From Bradyrhizobium sp. Ash2021 (GTDB lineage Bacteria; Pseudomonadota; Alphaproteobacteria; Rhizobiales; Xanthobacteraceae), in NCBI RefSeq assembly GCF_031202265.1, contig NZ_CP100604.1:806001-870000 (forward strand): a DNA stretch of 64,000 nucleotides, given 5' to 3'. The notes beneath the pieces are model-generated. The model made no database searches and had not been told where the DNA came from. It saw only the letters and a list, made by a program, of their open reading frames with translations. Position 1 is the stretch's first letter, and each line of letters starts with the position of its first letter. Below are positions 34,758-42,869 of the stretch, in pieces. Made by a program: the position numbers and the translations under genes.

Positions 34758-35795
34758 CTACCTGATCGGCGGGGCGTACTGAATCCCGCCGGCGCTCCAG
34801 AGCTGGTTGAGCCCGCGCGGAATCTTCAGCTTCGACTCGGCGCCGACATTGCGCTCATAGACCTCGCCGTAATTGCCGACGTGGCGGATGATGCGGGCAG
34901 CCCAGTCCTTGGTCAGACCGAGGTCCTCGCCGTAACTGCCTTCGGTGCCGACCAGACGCATCACCTCGGGCTTCTTCGACTTCAGCGCCTCGTCGATGTT
35001 CTTGGAGGTAATGCCGAGTTCTTCGGCATTGATCATCGCATAGAGCGTCCACTTCACGATCATCATCCAGTCGTCGTCGCGCTGCCGCACCACGGGCGCC
35101 AGCGGCTCCTTGGAGATGATGTCCGGCAGGATGATGTGGTCGTTCGGCTTGGAGAGATTAAGCCTGAGCGCATAGAGCTGCGAGGCGTCGGCGGTGAAGG
35201 TGTCGCACTGGCCGGAATCATAGGCTTTGACCACTTCCTCCAGCTTGGGGAATTTCATCTCCTGGTATTTCATGTTGTTGGCGCGAAAATAGTCCGCGAG
35301 GTTGAGCTGCGTGGTGGTTTCCGCCTGCACGCAGATCTTGCTGCCATTGAGGTCGAGCGCCGAGTCGATCTTGCGGGCCGCGGGCAGCATGAAGCCTTCG
35401 CCGTCATAATAGGCGACCGCCGGGAAGTAGAGATCGTAATTGGTCTCGCGCGACATGCTCCAGGTCGAGTTGCGGGAGAGGATGTCGACCTTGCGGTTCT
35501 GCAACTCCTTGAAGCGTTCGCTGGCATCGAGCGGAATGAATTTCGCGGCCTTCGGATCGTCGAAGATCGCCGACGCCACCGCGCGGCAGAAATCGACGTC
35601 AAAACCGCTCCAGTTGCCCTTGTCGTCGGGGATCGAGAAGCCGGGCAGGCCGGCATTGACGCCGCAGAATACCTCGCCGCGCCGGATCGTGCGCTTCAGG
35701 GTTCGGGTGTCGTATCGCTCATAGGTGATGGCAACGGCCGCGATCGCGACTGCGACCGCCAGACCAATCAGGAGGCCGCCTCGGAATGTGCGCAT
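34758..35795 (-). CDS. Amino-acid ABC transporter substrate-binding protein (AapJ/BztA-like)
   Basis: About 345 residues. An N-terminal hydrophobic segment (GGLLIGLAVAVAIAAVAITY) is followed by the family-3 binding fold: IRRGEVFCGVNAGLPGFSIPDDKGNWSGFDVDFCRAVASAIF, then DLNGSKICVQAETTTQLNLADYF. The family length (about 340) and the paired Cys match general L-amino-acid binding proteins. No permease or ATPase genes are adjacent, so it either serves a remote transporter or has another use. The N-terminal segment may be a membrane anchor rather than a cleaved signal. Confidence 0.87.
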   Translation of the reverse strand: MRTFRGGLLIGLAVAVAIAAVAITYERYDTRTLKRTIRRGEVFCGVNAGLPGFSIPDDKGNWSGFDVDFCRAVASAIFDDPKAAKFIPLDASERFKELQNRKVDILSRNSTWSMSRETNYDLYFPAVAYYDGEGFMLPAARKIDSALDLNGSKICVQAETTTQLNLADYFRANNMKYQEMKFPKLEEVVKAYDSGQCDTFTADASQLYALRLNLSKPNDHIILPDIISKEPLAPVVRQRDDDWMMIVKWTLYAMINAEELGITSKNIDEALKSKKPEVMRLVGTEGSYGEDLGLTKDWAARIIRHVGNYGEVYERNVGAESKLKIPRGLNQLWSAGGIQYAPPIR

Positions 35796-35852
35796 GATTT
35801 ATCTCTCACCAATGATCGGGAAAAACGGATTTCAGCGAAGCTGGAGCGGCGG

Positions 35853-36446
35853 TTACAGTTCGGGCTTTTGCCGGATAATTACCTTGGTTCCGACGGGCAC
35901 GCGATCGTAGAGATCGGCGACGTCGGCGTTGACCAGCCGGAAGCAACCAGATGAAACCTTGGTGCCGATCGTGTCGGGACGGTTGGTGCCGTGGATTCGG
36001 TAGACGGTGGTGCCGAGATACATGGCGCGGGCGCCGAGTGGATTGCCGGGTCCACCGGCCATGAAGCGCGGCAGATAGGGCTGGCGGGCAATCATTTCCG
36101 GCGGCGGCGTCCAGTCCGGCCATTCCGCCTTGCGGGTGATATTGACCAGGCCCTGCCACTGGAATCCGTCGCGCCCGACGCCGATGCCGTAGCGCAGCGC
36201 GCGGCCGTTGCCTTGCACCAGGTACAGATGGCGTTCGGCGGTGGAGATGATGATGGTGCCCGGCGCCTCATTGGTCCGATAATACACCATCTGCTTGCGG
36301 TATTCCGGATCGAGCTCGACGCTGTCATCCGGCAGAAGCCCGGGCTGGTCGCCCACGTCGGGCTGCTGGGCATAGCTTTGCGAGGCTGAAAGCATCAGGC
36401 CACCGGCGGCGACGACGATCCAGATCAGGTGACGAAGTCTCGTCAT
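35853..36446 (-). CDS. L,D-transpeptidase (YkuD domain)
   Basis: About 197 residues. A signal peptide ending near SQSYAQQPD precedes a YkuD domain: GTIIISTAERHLYLVQGNGRALRYGIGVGRDGF, and the active site with His152 in RIHGTNRP and Cys168 in SSGCFRL. These enzymes make 3-3 cross-links in peptidoglycan or attach proteins to it. PYLPRFMAGGPGNPLGARAMYLG is typical of the rhizobial ErfK/YbiS group. It is expressed divergently from nothing obvious; the next gene on its strand is the CydX-like gene. Confidence 0.92.
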   Translation of the reverse strand: MTRLRHLIWIVVAAGGLMLSASQSYAQQPDVGDQPGLLPDDSVELDPEYRKQMVYYRTNEAPGTIIISTAERHLYLVQGNGRALRYGIGVGRDGFQWQGLVNITRKAEWPDWTPPPEMIARQPYLPRFMAGGPGNPLGARAMYLGTTVYRIHGTNRPDTIGTKVSSGCFRLVNADVADLYDRVPVGTKVIIRQKPEL

Positions 36447-36593
36447 TGCAAAGCTCTCCTTCTTGGCCCTTGAGCCAAATCCTTGGAACCATCAAATCTC
36501 AGGGCCAGCTTGATGGCAAGTTCAAGGCGAGTGCGACGGATACGTCACTGAAATGTCACGAATTTTCGAAAGGTGCAGATGGCCCGAAATACC

Positions 36594-36722
36594 TCATTTC
36601 GGTGCGATCCAGAGCCGCAGGCCAAAGGAGATCAAGGCGACGGTGCCGACGCCGCCGAGCCAGAGGGCTGCGAACCACAATAGCCGCTGCGTCAGCGGGC
36701 GTGGATTTTCCTCTCGCGGCAT
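36594..36722 (-). CDS. DUF2474 / CydX-like small subunit of cytochrome bd oxidase
   Basis: A 42-residue membrane peptide starting MPREENPRPLTQRLLWF and containing one transmembrane helix (FAALWLGGVGTVALISFGL), followed by RLWIAPK. Its ATG overlaps the cydB stop by one base (TGATG), so it is translated right after cydB. The position, size and helix match the DUF2474/CydX single-helix subunits that stabilise bd oxidases. It is short enough to be missed by automatic gene callers. Confidence 0.85.
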   Translation of the reverse strand: MPREENPRPLTQRLLWFAALWLGGVGTVALISFGLRLWIAPK

Positions 36723-37732
36723 CAATGATAGCCGCTCCCGTGCCTGACCTTGCCGCGGAACACCCAGTAAGCCCACGCGGTGTAGCCGAGGATCAGCGGC
36801 ACCAGCACGCCGACGCCGAACAGCATGAAGATCTGGCTGTTCGCGGGCGAGGCTGCCTGCCAGATCGTGATGCTCTGCGGCACGATGTAGGGATACATGC
36901 TGATGCCCAGGCCGGCATAGGACAGCGCGAACAGCGCCAGCGCCAGGAAGAACGGCTGGTAGTCGTATTTGTTGGCAAGGCTGCGCAGCAACAACACCGT
37001 CACGCCGGCCACCGCGATCGGCACCGGCGCGGTCAGGATGATGTTGGGCCAGGCGAACCAGCGCTGCGTGTACTGCACGTGGAGGAACGGCGTCGCAATG
37101 CTGACCGCGCCGATCGCGCCCAGCATCGCCAGCAACAGCACCCAGCTCAAATGATAGGCGCGGTCGCGCAAACTGCCTTCGGTCTTCATCACCAGCCAGG
37201 TCGCGCCCAATAGCGCATAGCCGATCACCAGTGCTGCACCGGTCAACAGGCTGAACGGCGTCAGCCAGTCCCACCAGCCGCCGGCATAATGCCGTCCCTC
37301 GACATGCACGCCCTGCAGGATGGCGCCGAGTGCGATGCCCTGCGCCAGCGTAGCCACCAATGAACCGCCGGCAAAGGCGATGTCCCAGCGGTTGCGCTCG
37401 CTCTGCGTCGTCCGCCAGCGGAATTCGAAGGCGACGCCGCGAAAGATCAGCCCGACCAGCATGGCGATCATGGGCGTGTAGAGCGCCGGCATCAGCACCG
37501 AATAAGCCAGCGGGAACGCCGCCATCATGCCGCCGCCGCCCAGCACCAGCCAGGTTTCGTTGCCGTCCCAGACCGGCGCGACGCTGTTCATGATGACGTC
37601 GCGATCGGCTTTCTCCGGGAATAGCGGAAACAGGATGCCGAGCCCGAGGTCGAAACCGTCCATCACCACATAGACGAACACGGCAAACGCGATGATGAAG
37701 GCCCAGATGATGGCGAGGTCGATGGGGATCAT
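36722..37732 (-). CDS. cydB: Cytochrome bd ubiquinol oxidase subunit II
   Basis: About 336 residues, the normal length, with eight or nine hydrophobic helices. Family features are IWAFIIAFAVFVYVVMDGFDLGLGILFP, NSVAPVWDGNETWLVLGGGGMMAAFP and FRGVAFEFRW. Its start overlaps the cydA stop by four bases. With CydA it forms the heterodimer that reduces O2 to water using quinol. Confidence 0.95.
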   Translation of the reverse strand: MIPIDLAIIWAFIIAFAVFVYVVMDGFDLGLGILFPLFPEKADRDVIMNSVAPVWDGNETWLVLGGGGMMAAFPLAYSVLMPALYTPMIAMLVGLIFRGVAFEFRWRTTQSERNRWDIAFAGGSLVATLAQGIALGAILQGVHVEGRHYAGGWWDWLTPFSLLTGAALVIGYALLGATWLVMKTEGSLRDRAYHLSWVLLLAMLGAIGAVSIATPFLHVQYTQRWFAWPNIILTAPVPIAVAGVTVLLLRSLANKYDYQPFFLALALFALSYAGLGISMYPYIVPQSITIWQAASPANSQIFMLFGVGVLVPLILGYTAWAYWVFRGKVRHGSGYH

Positions 37733-39138
37733 CGGGCGGCTCCCTCGACGACGACGCCGGCGGCGGGCGTGATGCCGGCGGCGCGGGCAGGCGCGTCATG
37801 CGACGGCCCCTGTTCGCCGGGATGCGGCGGAGCCGCCATCAGCCGCAGCAGGTAGATGACGCCGGTGGTGAACACCGTGAAATAGACGATGATGAAAATG
37901 ATCAACGAGGAGGCGACTGCGGGCGCCGCGAGCGGGGAGGCGGATTCGACCGTCCGCAACAGCCCGTACACCGTGAACGGCTGGCGCCCGGTCTCGGTGG
38001 TGATCCAGCCCGCGAGCACGGCGATGAAACCCGCCGGGCCCATCGCGATCGCGAACAAATGCAACAGGCGGAATTCATAGAGCTTGCCGCGCCAGCGCAT
38101 CCACAGGCTGAGCAGGCCGAGCCCCATGATCAGGAATCCGAGGCCGACCATGATCCGGAACGACCAGAAGGTGATCGGCACCGGCGGCCAGTTTTCGCGC
38201 GGCACGGTGTCGAGGCCGGCCATCGGCGCGTCCGGGGAATGTTTCAGGATCAGCGAACCCAGTTTCGGGATTTCGACGGCGTATTTGACCTTGCCGGCGG
38301 TCTGATCGGGCAGGCCGAACAGGATCAGCGGTGCGCCGTCCTTATGGCTCTCGTAATGGCCTTCCATCGCCATGATCTTGGTGGGCTGATGCTCCAGCGT
38401 GTTGAGGCCGTGCTGGTCGCCGGCGAGAATCTGGATCGGCGCCACCAGGGTTGCCATCCACATCGCCATCGAGAACATCACGCGGGGGCCGGCGAGATGC
38501 TGGTCGCGCAGCAGATGATAGGCGCCGACCGCGCCGACCACGAGCGCGGTCGTCAGATAGGCGGCCAGCACCATGTGCACGAGGCGGTAGGGGAACGACG
38601 GATTGAAGATCACCTGGAGCCAGCTGGCGGCGACGAACTGGCCATCGGCATTGATGGCGTAGCCCGCCGGCGTCTGCATCCAGGAATTGGACGAGAGAAT
38701 CCAGAATGCCGAAATCAGCGTGCCGATCGCGACCATCAGGGTCGCGAGGAAATGCAATTTGTGACCGACCCGTTCGAGGCCGAACAGCATCACGCCGAGG
38801 AAGCCGGCTTCGAGAAAGAACGCGGTCAGCACCTCATAGGCCATCAACGGCCCGATCACCGGCCCGGTCTTGTCGGAAAACGCCGACCAGTTGGTGCCGA
38901 ACTGGTAGGAGATCACGATGCCGGACACCACGCCCATGCCGAAGGCGACGGCAAAGATCTTCAGCCAGTAATTGAACAGGTTGATGAAGACCTCGCGCCC
39001 GGTCCACAGCCAGAGCGCTTCAAGTACCGCCAGATAGCTTGCAAGCCCGATCGAGAAGGCGGGGAACACGATGTGGAACGACATCGTGAAAGCAAACTGC
39101 GCCCGGGCCAATACTACGGCGTCCCAGCCTTCGAACAT
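37729..39138 (-). CDS. cydA: Cytochrome bd ubiquinol oxidase subunit I (short Q-loop type)
   Basis: About 469 residues from the ATG at 39138; the longer in-frame extension is not part of the family. An early haem-ligand His lies in FAFTMSFHIVFPA (His22), and GVVSGIVISYQFGTNW and QPTKIMAMEGHYE carry conserved haem and quinol residues. The region between the QPTK motif and the next helix is short, as in cyanide-insensitive oxidases (CIO). It probably works under low oxygen or respiratory stress. Confidence 0.94.
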   Translation of the reverse strand: MFEGWDAVVLARAQFAFTMSFHIVFPAFSIGLASYLAVLEALWLWTGREVFINLFNYWLKIFAVAFGMGVVSGIVISYQFGTNWSAFSDKTGPVIGPLMAYEVLTAFFLEAGFLGVMLFGLERVGHKLHFLATLMVAIGTLISAFWILSSNSWMQTPAGYAINADGQFVAASWLQVIFNPSFPYRLVHMVLAAYLTTALVVGAVGAYHLLRDQHLAGPRVMFSMAMWMATLVAPIQILAGDQHGLNTLEHQPTKIMAMEGHYESHKDGAPLILFGLPDQTAGKVKYAVEIPKLGSLILKHSPDAPMAGLDTVPRENWPPVPITFWSFRIMVGLGFLIMGLGLLSLWMRWRGKLYEFRLLHLFAIAMGPAGFIAVLAGWITTETGRQPFTVYGLLRTVESASPLAAPAVASSLIIFIIVYFTVFTTGVIYLLRLMAAPPHPGEQGPSHDAPARAAGITPAAGVVVEGAAR

Positions 39139-39165
39139 CACGCACCATCCATCGCCGGTCTCTTG

Positions 39166-39213
39166 GGCACGATCTTGTCCGAAAACCGGAAATCCACTTT
39201 TCGGGATCGTGCC
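39166..39213. repeat. Palindromic repeat (GGAAAACCGG type) upstream of cydA
   Basis: Inverted repeat GGCACGATCTTGTCCGAAAACC ... with the opposite arm TTTTCGGGATCGTGCC. It begins 28 bases before the cydA start, in its leader. Related to the elements at 26064 and 56474. Confidence 0.75.
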
Positions 39214-39275
39214 ACAATCCGGCGCGAACCTTATCACGCCGAATTTGACGATAGTAGCCGCGCTGCCGGAATTGA

Positions 39276-39839
39276 TCAGCTATTGGCGTTCAGCAGCCGT
39301 GCAATGGTGCGGTCGATCTGTTCGTACTGGCCTTCGCCGTCGTGCTGGAACACGATCTTGCCGTTCTGGTCGACGATATATTGCGCCGGCCAATACTGGT
39401 TGCGGTAGGCGTTCCAGGTCTGCGACTCATTGTCCTGCCCGACCGGATAGGTGATGCCGTGACGTTTCAGCGCCGCCTGCACATTGGACGCCGAGTGTTC
39501 GAACGGGAATTCCGGGGTGTGGATGCCGACCACGACGAGGCCGCGATCCCTGTATTTGGCATAGAGCTCGGTGACGTGCGGCAGCGTGTTGACGCAGTTG
39601 ACGCAGCCATAGGTCCAGAAATCCACCAGCACCACCTTGCCGCGCAGGTCGGAGATTTTCAGCGGCTTCGAATTGAACCAGTTGCTGATGCCGGTGAATT
39701 CAGGCGCGGCCTGCTGTGCCGCCGCGACCGCGAACGGAGCATCCGGCGCTCGCGCTTCGCCGCTGATGCCGGGGAGGGTCGTGCCTGTCAGGCTGAACGC
39801 AACCAGTGCGGCGGATGCGGCGAGCGAGCGTAGGGTCAT
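39276..39839 (-). CDS. Periplasmic thioredoxin-like protein (CxxC redoxin)
   Basis: About 187 residues. A signal peptide region is followed by a thioredoxin fold with the pair CVNC at Cys79 and Cys82 (VDFWTYGCVNCVNTLPHV) and GLVVVGIHTPEFPFEH. This matches the redoxin part of DipZ-type proteins. YWPAQYIVDQNGKIVFQHDGEGQYEQIDRTI is also typical. It lies next to a CcdA-like membrane protein, from which it probably receives electrons, and close to the cytochrome bd genes. Confidence 0.88.
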   Translation of the reverse strand: MTLRSLAASAALVAFSLTGTTLPGISGEARAPDAPFAVAAAQQAAPEFTGISNWFNSKPLKISDLRGKVVLVDFWTYGCVNCVNTLPHVTELYAKYRDRGLVVVGIHTPEFPFEHSASNVQAALKRHGITYPVGQDNESQTWNAYRNQYWPAQYIVDQNGKIVFQHDGEGQYEQIDRTIARLLNANS

Positions 39840-39857
39840 GGAAGTCTCCTTGAGGGT

Positions 39858-40550
39858 TCAGAGGCCGATCTGGCCATTGGGGTAGAATCCGGTCAGCCAC
39901 GCCACGATCAGCGTGTCGTATTGGAAATAGGAGGCAATCGCGAAGGCGATCACGACGACGCCGAAGGCCTGCTGCAGCCTGGGTGTCATCCGCGCGATGC
40001 TGCGAATACGGGTGGTGACGGCCTGGCCGCCATAGGCGATCAAGAGCATCGGGATCGCCGCGCCGATGGCGTAGACCACCAGCAGCAGGCTCGCCCATGC
40101 GGTGTCCTTCGAGGTCGCCACGACGGTCAGGATCGAGCCCAGCACGGGGCCGGCACAGGGCGTCCAGACCAGGCCAAGCGTGGTGCCGAGCACGAAGCCG
40201 CCGATCATGCCTTGGCGGGATCCCGCCGTGGTGCTGCTGCCGAGCCGGCCGAACCGGACCGACAGCCACTCGAACGGCGCGGGCCAGATCATCAGCAGTC
40301 CAAATCCGGCCAGCAATACCGCGGCGCCGGTTCGCAGCACGTTGGGATCGAAATCGAACGCCCGGGTGATCGCGCTCAGCGCCAATGCCACCATCGAGAA
40401 TGACATCACGAAACCAAGCGCGATCATCGCCGGCCGCGCCCTGCCGGTCTGGCCGACCGATGCCCCGAGCAGAATAGGCAGCATCGGCAGGGTGCAGGGT
40501 GCGGCGACCGTGACGACGCCTGCAAGCAGCGCGAGAACGAGGTTGAACAT
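39858..40550 (-). CDS. CcdA/DsbD-like membrane electron transporter
   Basis: About 230 residues, six hydrophobic helices. Two redox cysteines occur in the expected places: Cys19 in VTVAAPCTLPMLP and Cys132 in VWTPCAGPVLGS. CcdA passes reductant from cytoplasmic thioredoxin to periplasmic thiol proteins. The start is 18 bases from the redoxin gene, and together they look like a split DipZ (a CcdA domain and a redoxin domain encoded separately). Confidence 0.88.
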   Translation of the reverse strand: MFNLVLALLAGVVTVAAPCTLPMLPILLGASVGQTGRARPAMIALGFVMSFSMVALALSAITRAFDFDPNVLRTGAAVLLAGFGLLMIWPAPFEWLSVRFGRLGSSTTAGSRQGMIGGFVLGTTLGLVWTPCAGPVLGSILTVVATSKDTAWASLLLVVYAIGAAIPMLLIAYGGQAVTTRIRSIARMTPRLQQAFGVVVIAFAIASYFQYDTLIVAWLTGFYPNGQIGL

Positions 40551-40720
40551 CGGATCCGTCCATCAACGGCTCCCGGCAGCGCCATGTGGCCACTGCGGGG
40601 AGCTTGATGTTCTTCGCGATGACGGCGCGGGCCGTTACGCCGGCCGCATCCCAGGCCGCGTCACGTCTCTGTGAGCCCCTCGAGGTGCGCTCACGATAAC
40701 GCCTCCCCCAAATACAGAGC

Positions 40721-40750
40721 GACCCGGCTGGGGGGCATCCCGGCCGGGTC
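40721..40750 (-). terminator. Possible hairpin terminator after the small secreted-protein gene
   Basis: GACCCGGC at 40721 pairs with GCCGGGTC ending at 40750, giving a stem of at least 8 bp with a loop of about 14 bases. It lies about 55 bases downstream of the stop of the small minus-strand gene. No strong U-run follows, so rho-independent termination is uncertain. Confidence 0.4.
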
Positions 40751-40805
40751 GTTGGAGGTTACTTGGGAGTCAGAACTTGGAAGGTCTGGTGGTCTGGAAA
40801 CTGGT

Positions 40806-40997
40806 TCAACGGGCTCCGTTGGGGATCACACAGACCTCAGCGGCGCTCTTGGTGCTGCAATCGATCACTTGTTCGCGCACGACCATCGAACCGGCATCGC
40901 GCTGGGCGCGGGGGGCGATGTTCTGGGCGGACAATGAGGCCAGTGTGGCGACGGCGCCGAGCGGGATAATGAAAAAGCGGAAGGACGGCTTCAGCAT
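40806..40997 (-). CDS. Small exported hypothetical protein downstream of ECF sigma factor
   Basis: About 63 residues from the ATG at 40997, which is preceded by AGGAGAG. It has a signal-peptide-like N-terminus (LKPSFRFFIIPLGAVATLASLSAQN) and a short mature part with two cysteines (VIDCSTKSAAEVCVIP). No family is recognised. The upstream region holds the motif GCGACGAAACAA, which is also upstream of the adjacent ECF sigma gene. This suggests that the sigma factor controls it. Confidence 0.6.
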   Translation of the reverse strand: MLKPSFRFFIIPLGAVATLASLSAQNIAPRAQRDAGSMVVREQVIDCSTKSAAEVCVIPNGAR

Positions 40998-41076
40998 GTT
41001 CGCTCTCCTGTTCGGCGTTGGTGTTGCGTTGTTGACGATCGATATAGGGAGGGAGTTTTTCCGGGTGATGTCGTCA

Positions 41077-41097
41077 ATTGTTTCATTTGTTTCGTCG
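41077..41097 (-). promoter_or_regulatory. Candidate ECF-dependent promoter element upstream of the small secreted gene
   Basis: On the minus strand this region holds GCGACGAAACAAATGAAAC, about 80 bases before the small gene's ATG. The 11-mer CGACGAAACAA is identical to one upstream of the ECF sigma gene (41897-41907). GAAAC is a common core of ECF -35 elements. A -10 box is not identified. Confidence 0.45.
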
Positions 41098-41173
41098 CCG
41101 GTAATCTTTGGCCTCGAAATCAACCCCGATTTTCGTCCCCGCCCTCCATTTAAGTATCTGAAATAGCTGTTTT

Positions 41174-41785
41174 TTATGCAGCCAGACTGTCCACGCCCGC
41201 GCCCTTAAGCAGCTCCGCGAGTTGTTTGCGGGCATAAAACATCCGGGTCTTCACCGTGCTCTGAGGAATGCCGATGATCGCGCCGGCCTCTTCCACCGAC
41301 TTCTCGTGGTAGTAGACGAGGTTGATGATCTCGCGATGCGCCGGCGACAGCTTTGCGACGCAGGCACGCAGGATGGCCGAGGTATTGGCGCGGTCCAGCG
41401 AGGCTTCCGGCGTATCGGCCTCATCGGCGATCTCGAGCACGTCTTCCTGCTCGATATCTTCGTGCTTGCGTTGGCGCAGCGCGGTCAGCGCCTTGAAGCG
41501 GGCGATCGACAGCAGCCAGGTGGAAACCTGGGAACGGCCTTCGAACTGGCTGGCGGTCCGCCACACGTCCAGGAACACCTGGCTGACCAGGTCTTCGGCC
41601 TGGGTGGTGTCGCGCACCATGCGGAGGACGAAGCGGTAAACCCGGACGTTGTGACGGGAATAAAGCACATGCATCGCCGTGCGGCCGCCCAGGGCGATAC
41701 TCTCAAGCAGCATCTCATCGGAGGTCGCGCGGACCGCCGCGATATTTTTGCGGGCTGCAGCGTTGATGGCGATGACGTTCGGCAT
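41174..41785 (-). CDS. ECF-family RNA polymerase sigma factor
   Basis: About 203 residues. Region 2 shows VYRFVLRMVRDTTQAEDLVSQVFLDVWRTASQFEG and STWLLSIARFKALTALRQRK; region 4 shows KLSPAHREIINLVYYHEKSVEEAGAIIGIPQSTVKTRMFYARKQLAELL. GGGAG precedes the ATG. No anti-sigma gene lies beside it in the window; the only close gene is a small exported protein downstream. The class and signal are unknown. Shared upstream motifs suggest it regulates itself and that gene. Confidence 0.92.
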   Translation of the reverse strand: MPNVIAINAAARKNIAAVRATSDEMLLESIALGGRTAMHVLYSRHNVRVYRFVLRMVRDTTQAEDLVSQVFLDVWRTASQFEGRSQVSTWLLSIARFKALTALRQRKHEDIEQEDVLEIADEADTPEASLDRANTSAILRACVAKLSPAHREIINLVYYHEKSVEEAGAIIGIPQSTVKTRMFYARKQLAELLKGAGVDSLAA

Positions 41786-41895
41786 GACAGGCTCCCACTT
41801 CGCCTTTTGGCGGCGCTTCGTTGGGAGGATTGTTAGTTAGTCAACGTTTCGGGATGTCTGCACGAAAAGGAGAAAATGGTTTCATGCCCGGGAGA

Positions 41896-41925
41896 ATTGT
41901 TTCGTCGCAGGGCCCGGGACGAAAC
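41896..41925 (-). promoter_or_regulatory. Inverted repeat with GACGAAAC arms upstream of the ECF sigma gene
   Basis: GTTTCGTC (41899-41906) and GACGAAAC (41918-41925) form a perfect 8-bp inverted repeat with an 11-base spacer, about 110 bases before the sigma start. The minus-strand arm GCGACGAAACAATT closely matches GCGACGAAACAAAT upstream of the small secreted gene. It may be the sigma factor's own promoter or an operator. Confidence 0.45.
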
Positions 41926-41981
41926 ATTCGGGGGTAAAATGCGAGTAATTTCAATAAGCGGAAAATTGGAGGGAAGCCTTC

Positions 41982-42121
41982 TTCACCTCTCCCCGCTTGC
42001 GGGGAGAGGTCGAAATTTGCGCGAAGCGCGAATTTCGGGTGAGGGGGACTATCCGCGCATTCAGCATTCGTGGAGGCAGCCCCTCACCCCGGCCCTCTCC
42101 CCGCAAGGGCGGGGCGAGGGA
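41982..42121. repeat. Palindromic repeat (CTCTCCCCGC type)
   Basis: An element of about 140 bases. Small hairpins CTCTCCCCGCTTGCGGGGAG and CTCTCCCCGCAAGGGCGGGG lie at its two ends, with GCGAATTTCGGGTGAGGGGG and CCCCTCACCCC between. A related copy lies at 54466-54611. It lies between the ECF sigma gene start and the end of the response regulator gene. Confidence 0.85.
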
Positions 42122-42131
42122 GAAGGAAGTC

Positions 42132-42869
42132 TCACGCCTTGTCGCCGGTCGGCGAAAACAGATAGCCGCCGCCGCGGATGGTGCGGATCACCGCGGGCTT
42201 GGTCGGATCGATCTCGATCTTGCGGCGGATCCGCATGATGCGCAGATCGACCGCGCGGTCGAAGGCCTCGGCGTCGCGCGCGTTGGCCAATTCCAACAGC
42301 CGCTCGCGCGACAGCACCCGCTTCGGATTGGCCGCGAACACTTTCAAGAGGCCGAATTCGGACGCGGTCAGCGGATGCTCGTTGCCCTCGTCGTCGCGCA
42401 GCGCCTGCGCCCCGAGATCGAGCCATTTGGTGCCGAACCGCACCAGTTGATCCTTTTCCGTTTTGGTAGCCGCGGCTTCGGGCGCCGCTGCCTTCACCGG
42501 CGTACTACGGCGCAGCACCGAGCGGATCCGCGCCATCAATTCCCTGAGCTCGCAGGGCTTTGCGATGTAGTCGTCGGCGCCGAGCTCCAGCCCGACCACG
42601 CGATCGATCGGACTTGCCGTCGCCGTCAGCATGATGACGGGGACGTTGATGCGGCTCTTGAGGTCACGGATGATCGACAGCCCGTCTTCCTCGGGCATGT
42701 TGAGGTCGAGCACCACGAGGTCGGGCACGTTGGTCTCGATCACGCTGCGCAGGCTTTTGCCGCCGTCGCACAGGGTGACGCCAAAACCATGCATCTTGAG
42801 GTAATCGCCGACCATTTCGCGGGCCGGCGCCTCGTCGTCGACGATGATGATATGCGGGCTCTGGGTCAT
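42132..42869 (-). CDS. OmpR/PhoB-family response regulator
   Basis: About 245 residues. Receiver domain: acidic pair in IVDDE, phosphoacceptor Asp55 in VVLDLNMPEEDG, Thr in MLTAT and Lys104 in YIAKP. After an Ala-rich linker (about residues 122-138) comes a winged helix (EHPLTASEFGLLKVFAANPKR, DLRIMRIRRKIE, TIRGGGYLF). Its start overlaps the stop of the hybrid kinase gene by four bases, so it is the likely output of the whole four-gene sensory operon. Target genes may include the divergent UgpB-like gene. Confidence 0.93.
   Translation of the reverse strand: MTQSPHIIIVDDEAPAREMVGDYLKMHGFGVTLCDGGKSLRSVIETNVPDLVVLDLNMPEEDGLSIIRDLKSRINVPVIMLTATASPIDRVVGLELGADDYIAKPCELRELMARIRSVLRRSTPVKAAAPEAAATKTEKDQLVRFGTKWLDLGAQALRDDEGNEHPLTASEFGLLKVFAANPKRVLSRERLLELANARDAEAFDRAVDLRIMRIRRKIEIDPTKPAVIRTIRGGGYLFSPTGDKA

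Noticed and set aside
34758..35795. Treating the amino-acid binding protein as part of a complete aap transporter
   Set aside because: No aapQ, aapM or aapP genes are on either side within the window, so only the binding protein is called.
37798..39408. Plus-strand frame of 536 codons antisense to cydA
   Set aside because: Translation is low in hydrophobic order and rich in Arg, His, Glu and Gln; the other strand encodes a complete CydA with conserved haem ligands.
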